Positions 58,875-64,000 of a DNA stretch of 64,000 nucleotides are shown piece by piece (the stretch's first letter is position 1; every line of letters begins with the position of its first letter). Under the pieces are notes generated by a model. That model was not told where the DNA came from, ran no database searches, and saw only the letters and a list, made by a program, of their open reading frames with translations. The DNA comes from Streptomyces sp. DH24 (GTDB lineage Bacteria > Actinomycetota > Actinomycetes > Streptomycetales > Streptomycetaceae). The translations under genes were made by a program, and so were the position numbers. The stretch is taken from NCBI RefSeq assembly GCF_029813775.1, contig NZ_JARVKW010000004.1, positions 1 to 64,000 of the forward strand, read 5' to 3'.

Positions 58875-58898
58875 ACAGCTGGCCGGTTAACCGGCCGC
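58875..58898 (+). repeat. 24-bp near-palindrome, copy A
   Basis: Contains the perfect 16-bp palindrome GGCCGGTTAACCGGCC (58881-58896). It lies between the divergent recombinase-like and small HTH genes, 27 bases upstream of the recombinase start. It matches copy B (61576-61599, opposite strand) at 22 of 24 positions. It may be an operator or a recombination site. Confidence 0.85.
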
Positions 58899-58938
58899 TG
58901 GTGCCAGTGTCGATCACGATCTGAAGGAACGCATCTTT

Positions 58939-59259
58939 ATGACCGGAGGCCGAGCGCGCACGGCGCCGCCATGGAGCTACGCCGTCGATCCGGAGGAGTG
59001 GCCGGATGCCCGGATCGTCGGGGAGCCCGCCGCGGCGGTGGTCCAGACGATTGCCCGCCGCCTCGCCGCCGCCCTGCGTGAGAGGCCGGAGCTCTCGCTG
59101 CGTGCCCTGGCCGCCCAGAGCAACGTCGGCAGACAGACCATCGGCGATCTGCTGGCGGGCGCCACCTGGCCGGATGTGCTGACGGTCTGCCGACTGGAGC
59201 GCGCCCTGGGCCTGGCGCTCTGGCCCGGATCGAATGCGACCCAATGTGCTCATGACTGA
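58939..59259 (+). CDS. Small helix-turn-helix DNA-binding protein
   Basis: A 106-aa protein. The XRE-like HTH lies at about 35-90 (VVQTIARRLAAALRERPELSLRALAAQSNVGRQTIGDLLAGATWPDVLTVCRLERAL). ATG 58939 with GAAGGA 9 bases upstream. It is divergent from the recombinase-like/DDE pair, with copy A of the 24-bp near-palindrome in between, so it is a good candidate repressor of that pair. Confidence 0.82.
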   Translation: MTGGRARTAPPWSYAVDPEEWPDARIVGEPAAAVVQTIARRLAAALRERPELSLRALAAQSNVGRQTIGDLLAGATWPDVLTVCRLERALGLALWPGSNATQCAHD

Positions 59260-59406
59260 TCCCCAATTGTCTCTTTGAGGTCAGTCGTGCACGCTCAAGT
59301 GCGGAATGGCGCAGACGCCCTATAGTGCCACCCGTGGGGGCGCTAGAGTGAACGTGCGCGACGGACCGGAACCCTGCTAGGAGAAGCGTCCGTTCGCGTG
59401 TTTGGC

Positions 59407-59437
59407 GGCCTCCCTCGACCGCTAATCGAGGGAGGCC
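59407..59437. terminator. Bidirectional terminator
   Basis: A perfect 12-bp stem (59407-59418 with 59426-59437) and 7-base loop, between the convergent HTH gene and the winged-helix gene; followed by TGCTTGTTGGG on the plus strand. Confidence 0.8.
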
Positions 59438-59469
59438 TGCTTGTTGGGTTAGGGTCGTCCTCGGGTGGA

Positions 59470-59991
59470 TCAAGCGGCCCGGGATGACAGCACGGCCCGG
59501 AACATTCCCGGTGCCACGTTTTCCACCTCGCCAAGTTGCTTCATACGGTTGAGGGTTTTTCCTACGGATGAGCGGACCGTCGCGTCCGCTCCCGGGCGCA
59601 CCGCCGCCGCGATATCGGTGATGGACATTGCCTCTTGGGCGGCGCACAGGAGTGTGAGGATCGCATCGCGCATGCTTCCGTTACGCGGTGGCCCCAGGGT
59701 CCGAGTGCCCATGCCCGGGCGCGCATCTTCGGACGAAGGATCCTCGTCGGCGACAGAAACTTCAGGCGGACCCTCCCGGGAGGGTTGGGCGGTTCCCGCG
59801 TCCTCGCCAGTGTCCGGTGGCTCTTCGCGGACATCGGTGGATTCGGCACCCTCGCACATCATCGCGTACGCAGCTTCCAATGTCGCCAACTCGCCGCGCA
59901 GTGAAGTGATCAGCTCCTTCACGGTATGCCGGGCCTGGCCGATGTAGACACCCTTGTCTGACGCAGGTGCGCTGGTCTGGTATCCCGCCAT
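59470..59991 (-). CDS. Winged-helix-like small protein
   Basis: A 173-aa cytoplasmic protein. N-terminal helix (ARHTVKELITSLRGELATLEAAYAMM) probably a coiled coil; an acidic, disordered middle (60-105); a C-terminal winged-helix-like domain (SMRDAILTLLCAAQEAMSITDIAAAV...VGKTLNRMKQLGEVENVAPGMFR). ATG 59991 behind TTAGGAG. An inverted repeat at 60018 suggests autoregulation. Function unknown; the build fits a small regulator of the accessory region. Confidence 0.8.
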   Translation of the reverse strand: MAGYQTSAPASDKGVYIGQARHTVKELITSLRGELATLEAAYAMMCEGAESTDVREEPPDTGEDAGTAQPSREGPPEVSVADEDPSSEDARPGMGTRTLGPPRNGSMRDAILTLLCAAQEAMSITDIAAAVRPGADATVRSSVGKTLNRMKQLGEVENVAPGMFRAVLSSRAA

Positions 59992-60017
59992 AGCGAACTC
60001 CTAAGGAAGGCCGCTGC

Positions 60018-60038
60018 CAGTGTAGGGACCGTACACTG
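60018..60038. promoter_or_regulatory. Inverted repeat upstream of the winged-helix gene
   Basis: CAGTGTA and TACACTG, 7-bp perfect arms around a 7-base centre, 27 bases upstream of the start; a likely operator. Confidence 0.55.
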
Positions 60039-60190
60039 TGGCACGCACGCCATTCCTGTGAGGCGCTATCAAACGGTCAGCAGTGCGCTCAAGCACGGCA
60101 AGTCCGGTCGGGGTTATCGCAGGAATCGACCTGTCTTGACGAAGAGTTGGCTCGCCGGGTTCGAGCGATGCCGCATGAGACGTGCCATCG

Positions 60191-60200
60191 CAGAATTCTG
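60191..60200. promoter_or_regulatory. Palindrome upstream of the IclR gene
   Basis: CAGAATTCTG is a perfect 10-bp palindrome 61 bases before the IclR start. A related half-site GGATTCTG follows at 60207. Possible autoregulatory operator. Confidence 0.3.
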
Positions 60201-60260
60201 ACCTGTGGATTCTGTCGAAGCTCCCGGTCTCCGGGAACGTTTGAGCGTTACGGTTCCTTC

Positions 60261-61028
60261 ATGGTGGATGGCAAGCATCTGTCGGCGACGGAGGCCTTGG
60301 CGTCGGTGACGAAGGCCCTGGATGTTCTAGTTCTGGCGTATGACCGGGGGGAAGTTGGTGTTACCGAAACCGCCCGGGAGCTCGGTATCTCACGTTCCAC
60401 CGCACACCGCATCCTGGTCACCCTGCAGCGCACAGGTTTCCTGCGTCACGATCCTGGCCAGCACGGATACTCAGCGGGTCCGCAGCTTGTGCGCATGGGA
60501 CTGGCCGCGATCGCCAAGCTGGACGTCCGACGACAGGCGCGCAGACCCCTGGAGGAGCTCTCCGAGAAGCTGCAGGAGACGGTGTGCCTGTACTCCCTGG
60601 ATGCGGCCGTCGTCCGCCTGCTCGACGGAGTCGAGTGCCGGCATGTCCTGCGCGTCAGCGTTCCGCTCGGACAGGAGCTCCCCGCCCACGTAACAGCGGC
60701 GGGCAAGGCTTTGCTCGCACTGCGCGACCCGGCAGATGTACGCGCGACACTCCCGGCCGCGCTCCCTGCCACGGCGGCAGGAAGCATCACTGAGTGGCCA
60801 CTGCTTGAGGTGGAGTTGGAGGAAGTTAGAGCCCGGGGATGGGCGGCAGACCTCGAGGAAAGTGCACACGACCTGCACGGCGTAGGCGTGGCCATCCGCA
60901 ACCGCATCGGGGAACCGCTCGCCGCGATCTCCGTGTACGCACCCGCCGTACGTCTGCGTGAACAGGACATGCCAGCGATTGCCACGGCCTTGCAGGAGAC
61001 CGCCACCACGATCGCCAGGGCAGAGTGA
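60261..61028 (+). CDS. IclR-family transcriptional regulator
   Basis: A 255-aa regulator. Winged HTH about 10-70 (ALASVTKALDVLVLAYDRGEVGVTETARELGISRSTAHRILVTLQRTGFL), then the GAF-like effector domain (RRPLEELSEKLQETVCLYSLD, HVTAAGKALLAL, GVGVAIRNRIGEPLAAISVYAP). ATG 60261 gives the normal family length, though the RBS is weak. Codon use is less GC-biased than in the left part of the window (atg gtg gat ggc aag). Its target is unknown; the effector is usually a small carboxylate. Confidence 0.9.
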   Translation: MVDGKHLSATEALASVTKALDVLVLAYDRGEVGVTETARELGISRSTAHRILVTLQRTGFLRHDPGQHGYSAGPQLVRMGLAAIAKLDVRRQARRPLEELSEKLQETVCLYSLDAAVVRLLDGVECRHVLRVSVPLGQELPAHVTAAGKALLALRDPADVRATLPAALPATAAGSITEWPLLEVELEEVRARGWAADLEESAHDLHGVGVAIRNRIGEPLAAISVYAPAVRLREQDMPAIATALQETATTIARAE

Positions 61029-61052
61029 CAGCGGGCGCCGAGGTACCGGGGC

Positions 61053-61559
61053 TCAAGGCCCCAATGTGATCCGCCCGTCCGGGATCCACCCCTCCAGGTA
61101 TCCCGTCAACAGCACATCTACATATGGCAGATCACACCGTGTGCACAACTCCTGCCACTGCTCAGGCCCCGCCCAGCGTGTCGCTCCCCTCCAGGACAGA
61201 GGCTCCGGCGGATCACCAGCTTCAGGGAGACGAAAGATGAACACGTGCGCCTCTCGACGGCTCCGGCCTACGGGCACAGGCACCTGAGCCCAGCGGCATC
61301 CTTCAACAGTGCCCCCGCGCACTGGCATCGCGCCGACCGCTTCGCGGAGAACGCGCACTGCCGCTTCACGGTAGGGTTCTGCGGCTCGGGCGGATCCTGA
61401 AGGGAGTACCCATCGGGGACCAGCTCCAGGCAGGTCGTCTGTCACCAGGGCAAGCCGCCCGTCCGAGCTCAGCAACGCGACGAACACCACCCGCCGCATC
61501 CTGGGAGGCGGCACGGCAGGGCGCCCCGAACTCTCGGTAGCGTCCAGGAAAACAGGCAC
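61053..61559 (-). CDS. Degenerate Nudix-fold protein
   Basis: A 168-aa protein with the Nudix layout (RRVVFVALLSSDGRLALVTDD...RWVLPSGSARAAEPYREAAVRVLREAVGAM). The Nudix box G-x5-E-x7-RE-U-x-EE-x-G-U is incomplete: RE is RV and EE is EA. Metal binding is therefore doubtful and it may act as a ligand sensor instead. GTG 61559; copy B of the 24-bp near-palindrome lies 17 bases upstream. Confidence 0.75.
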   Translation of the reverse strand: MPVFLDATESSGRPAVPPPRMRRVVFVALLSSDGRLALVTDDLPGAGPRWVLPSGSARAAEPYREAAVRVLREAVGAMPVRGGTVEGCRWAQVPVPVGRSRREAHVFIFRLPEAGDPPEPLSWRGATRWAGPEQWQELCTRCDLPYVDVLLTGYLEGWIPDGRITLGP

Positions 61560-61575
61560 GGTCCGATCCTGACAT

Positions 61576-61599
61576 GCGGCCGCTTAACCGGCCAGTTGT
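61576..61599 (-). repeat. 24-bp near-palindrome, copy B
   Basis: On the minus strand it reads ACAACTGGCCGGTTAAGCGG and four more bases, matching copy A (58875-58898) at 22 of 24 positions. It sits in the promoter region of the Nudix-like gene. The two copies are inverted and bracket about 2.7 kb. Confidence 0.85.
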
Positions 61600-61736
61600 A
61601 CCGCGCCGACGAGGGTCTTATCGCGGAGATGAGCTGGCGAACCTGGTCGGCTTGTGGGCTCCGGTATGCCGAATCTAGATTGAGTAGGCGCCGAGCAGGA
61701 GCGGCCGGATGGTCTCGAGTTCCGCAAGAGATTTCG

Positions 61737-62600
61737 ATGGCCCGAAGGCTGGGGGGGGTCTCGCTCTCGGACAGTGGCCAGTCGAACGTGTACGCATCGG
61801 GCAACCTCCACGGCCTGGACCATCCCGTCCTGGTACTGCTCAGCCTGGTCGCTCCCGGCTGGCCGGACGGCTCATGGACGACCCCGAACGGTCTGACCTG
61901 GCGGTACCGCAGCTACGAGAACCTGTGTGCCGCGCTGCGGTCCTGTCTGCCCGATCTCCGGCGGGCGGACGGGTTGGCGCCGATGTGTTCGAGCACTGGC
62001 TCGACCTGATCGACAATCTCGTGCGACTGGCCGCCGAGGTCGGCACCCCCGCGGGGGCCGAACCGTTGCTGGTGCCAGAGGAAGTAGTCGCAATCCTCAA
62101 GAACGCTCGACTGGACGCGACCGTGCAGAAGATGCCTTGTCTGCACAGCCTCGTCCGGCCAGAGCTGGCGCAGGAGATGGAACAGGTCGGCGTCATCGTG
62201 CGGACCGCAATGAACCGAGACCAGGGCATCGTGGAGATGTTCACCGCGGAGACGACACCCTGTCCGGTTGGCAGATCCAGGAAGGCCAGTTCTGGCTGGT
62301 CCACCTGGCCGGCCCGGCCCGACACGGCGGGCAGTCCGCGAACAGGAGGCCCGCGCCTACGGCGACTACTTCTGCTTTGCCCGGGCACGTACCCTGCTGG
62401 ACGACATGGGTCCCGAGCGACCTGCAACTGCCCCGCATGCTCCGTTGGCATTCAACGGGTTCGCGCCCGACTTCGTCTACCGGAGCATCCCCACGCCGGA
62501 CCTGACGATCGAGCAGGTCGTCCAGCTCGGTGTGACCTTGGTGCGCAGGACGTTGACGTGGCACGCAGACGCGCGGGGCAACGGATACGGGTGTCGCTGA
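61737..62600 (+). pseudogene. Multiply frameshifted gene of unknown function
   Basis: Conserved-looking protein text hops between frames: NLHGLDHPVLVLLSLVAPGW...YRSYENLCAAL (frame of 61737), DVFEHWLDLIDNLVRLAAEVG...MNRDQGIVEMFTAET (shift near 61980), LSGWQIQEGQFWLVHLAG (shift near 62250), YGDYFCFARARTLLDD...LTIEQVVQLGVTLVRRTL (shift near 62340). The intact protein would be about 285 aa. The family is not recognised. Its decay supports the view that this accessory region is turning over. Confidence 0.7.
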
Positions 62601-62647
62601 GCCCTGAATGAGAGGGATGACAAAACTTCCGGTCCCTGTCGACCCTC

Positions 62648-62773
62648 ATGCCGGACGTGGCGGGTGCTCACCCTGTCGTCGATACAACAGTAGATGGTGA
62701 AGCCCTCGTCCAGGCGTGGGTGTCCCCGGCTCCCGTGGAATCGCTGCCAGAGGAAGAAGTTGCGTCGGATTAG
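62648..62773 (+). CDS. Possible small acidic protein or 3' gene remnant (41 codons)
   Basis: ATG 62648 starts MPDVAGAHPVVDTTVDGEAL and ends with the acidic tail ESLPEEEVASD. It lies between the pseudogene and the DUF262 gene with no clear RBS. It could be the tail of another broken gene. Confidence 0.3.
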   Translation: MPDVAGAHPVVDTTVDGEALVQAWVSPAPVESLPEEEVASD

Positions 62774-62809
62774 TGCCGCAGAGATCTATTTTTCCGACGT
62801 CATCGGGGC

Positions 62810-64000
62810 ATGCAGAAGCTCGAGGCGCACGAGATGCCCTTGCACAAGGTGTTCAGCAGCGACTACGACTTCCAGATACCTGACTACCAGCGCCCCTATG
62901 CCTGGCAGGAGGAGCAGGCGGCTCAACTGCTGATGGACCTGCAGGAAGCCCTGGTCCGCGGGACGGATGAGCCGTACTTCCTCGGATCCGTTGTGCTCGT
63001 CAAGAACAGCGCGGTCCCGAAGGCGGACGTCATCGACGGCCAGCAGCGCCTCACGACCCTGACCATCCTCCTGTCGGTCCTGCGCGACCTCACCGAGGAT
63101 CCGGAGCTGCGTGGCGACCTCGACCGGCTGGTCATGGAGCCGGGTGCCAAGATCCGTGGGCTCGCCCCGAGGCCGCGGCTCACTCTGCGAAGCCGTGACG
63201 CGGACTTCTTCGAGAAGTACGTCCAGAGGAAGGGCGCAGTGGGCACTCTTCTGACGCTCAAGGAGGAAGCCCTGCGTACCGACGCGCAGAAGGCCGTCCT
63301 CCGCAACGCGACAGTCCTCCACCGCAGCCTCACCGCGTTGACCGAGGAACGCCGGCTGGAACTGGCTCAGATGCTCGCCGAGCGGACGTTCCTTGTCGTC
63401 GTCAGCACTCCTGACCTCGACAGCGCACACCGGATCTTCAGCGTGATGAATTCCCGCGGCCTGGACTTGTCTCCCACCGACATCTTCAAGTCGCAAATAA
63501 TCGGGGATCTCGGGGCGGAGGCGTCTGAGGCGTGCGCCACCACCTGGGAGGACGCCGAGGAGATGCTGGGGCGCGACGACTTCGCGGAACTCTTCCTCCA
63601 CCTGCGGATGATCTTTGCCAAGAAGCGGGCGGAACAGGAGCTGCTCAAGGAGTTCCCTGAGCAAGTACTCAAACGCTACCTCCCCGGCAGGGGCGAGGTC
63701 TTCGTCCATGACGTCGTCCGGCCGTATGCCGAGGCTTATGCCCAGATCCGTGAAGCACGTTATGAGTCCGCTTCGGGTGCGGAGGCGGTCAACGCCTGGT
63801 TCAGGAGGCTCCAGCAGGTCGACAACTACGACTGGCGGCCCGCCGCTCTCTGGGCGCTGCGTCACCACGAGGACGACCCGGCATGGCTCGACACGTTCAT
63901 GCGGGCCTTGGAGCGGCTGTCGGCCAGCATGTTCGTCCGCCGCGTCTACACGACTCCCCGCGTCACGCGGTACGCCGAGTTGCTTCGGCAGCTTGACGAA
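62810..64000 (+). CDS. DUF262 (GmrSD N-terminal-type) protein, runs off the window
   Basis: The first 397 residues are seen; no stop before the edge. The DUF262 signature is clear: FQIPDYQRPYAWQ (21-33), YFLGSVVLV, and the DGQQRLTTL motif (76-84) typical of the ParB-like nucleotide-hydrolysing fold. SAHRIFSVMNSRGLDLSPTDIFKSQI is also family-typical. Complete members often carry a C-terminal DUF1524 HNH nuclease and act as type IV restriction systems (GmrSD-like) against modified phage DNA. ATG 62810 is the first in-frame start; the RBS is weak. Placement in an accessory zone fits a defence role. Confidence 0.85.
   Translation, partial: MQKLEAHEMPLHKVFSSDYDFQIPDYQRPYAWQEEQAAQLLMDLQEALVRGTDEPYFLGSVVLVKNSAVPKADVIDGQQRLTTLTILLSVLRDLTEDPELRGDLDRLVMEPGAKIRGLAPRPRLTLRSRDADFFEKYVQRKGAVGTLLTLKEEALRTDAQKAVLRNATVLHRSLTALTEERRLELAQMLAERTFLVVVSTPDLDSAHRIFSVMNSRGLDLSPTDIFKSQIIGDLGAEASEACATTWEDAEEMLGRDDFAELFLHLRMIFAKKRAEQELLKEFPEQVLKRYLPGRGEVFVHDVVRPYAEAYAQIREARYESASGAEAVNAWFRRLQQVDNYDWRPAALWALRHHEDDPAWLDTFMRALERLSASMFVRRVYTTPRVTRYAELLRQLDE

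Noticed and set aside
59299..59340. tRNA-Leu-like fragment (GCGGAATGGCGCAGACGC) near 59.3 kb
   Set aside because: It resembles the 5' half of tRNA-Leu for about 20 bases, but no anticodon stem, variable arm or T-arm follows. It may be chance or a tiny remnant.
62786..63868. A 360-codon minus-strand frame at the right end
   Set aside because: It lies opposite the DUF262 gene, whose motifs are unmistakable; the antisense frame has no RBS or family.
55750..64000. Second attachment site for an integrated element
   Set aside because: I looked for a repeat of the tRNA-Leu 3' end (GGTTCAAGTCCCCCCTCGG) to the right and found none in the window, so an island boundary cannot be claimed.

Overview
The window is high-GC actinobacterial DNA and almost certainly Streptomyces. 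Third-codon positions are nearly all G or C, GTG and TTG starts are common, and the secreted hydrolases have Streptomyces-type family 2 cellulose-binding modules. Binding sites matching the Streptomyces cello-oligosaccharide repressor CebR are present. From memory the gene order resembles the cellulase/fabH2/inositol-synthase stretch of the S. coelicolor chromosome, but I could not check this. Positions 1 to about 55.3 kb look like ordinary chromosome. From the tRNA-Leu(GAG) gene at 55.7 kb to the right edge the DNA looks accessory.

Left part (1-8.9 kb): an orphan dnaK preceded by a HAIR-like HspR site; a translationally coupled pair made of a membrane-anchored periplasmic-binding-fold protein and a P-loop-like partner; a DUF5753-type XRE regulator; a small membrane protein; an MmyB-type regulator; a pterin carbinolamine dehydratase; and a methyltransferase. 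Plant-polymer block (8.98-19.0 kb): rhamnogalacturonan lyase (PL11), xyloglucanase (GH74-CBM2), reducing-end cellulase (CBM2-GH48) and a divergent CBM2-GH6 cellulase. Three CebR-type boxes lie between the two cellulase genes. Mixed metabolism (19.1-34.6 kb): a His-rich methyltransferase, an SDR enzyme, a GH75 chitosanase, an aldo/keto reductase, an acyl-CoA ligase, a LysR regulator divergent from a bile-acid:sodium-type symporter, a GH33 sialidase, fdhD, a deletion scar, an oxalate/formate-type MFS carrier with its tiny companion protein, a FabH-like synthase and a GntR regulator.

The most striking region is 34.9-55.0 kb. A ROK regulator precedes a ribose-type sugar ABC importer (ATPase, permease, Tat-type lipoprotein). 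These are followed by a Gfo/Idh/MocA dehydrogenase, a TIM-barrel epimerase, a secreted PQQ-type sugar dehydrogenase with a PKD domain, and a ThuA-DUF1080 lipoprotein. Next comes an almost complete Ebo-type cluster: inositol-phosphate-synthase-like protein in the place of EboD, UbiA prenyltransferase (EboC), a TIM-barrel protein, EboA, EboB (TatD-like), EboE and EboF (phosphodiesterase-like). A Tat-exported TIM-barrel protein ends the run. Many of these genes overlap by 1-4 bases, and a perfect 16-bp-stem terminator closes the block. I infer one uptake, oxidation and export programme for a sugar- or cyclitol-derived metabolite.

Right part (55.0-64.0 kb): a frameshifted MFS remnant, tRNA-Leu(GAG), and a coupled pair consisting of a degenerate tyrosine-recombinase-like protein and a 633-aa DDE-transposase-like protein. 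Then follow two small DNA-binding proteins, an IclR regulator, a degenerate Nudix protein, a multiply frameshifted pseudogene, and the start of a DUF262 (GmrSD/restriction-like) gene that runs off the edge. Two near-identical 24-bp near-palindromes in inverted orientation sit at 58.9 and 61.6 kb. Nearly every reverse-frame ORF over a real gene is a high-GC shadow and was left out.
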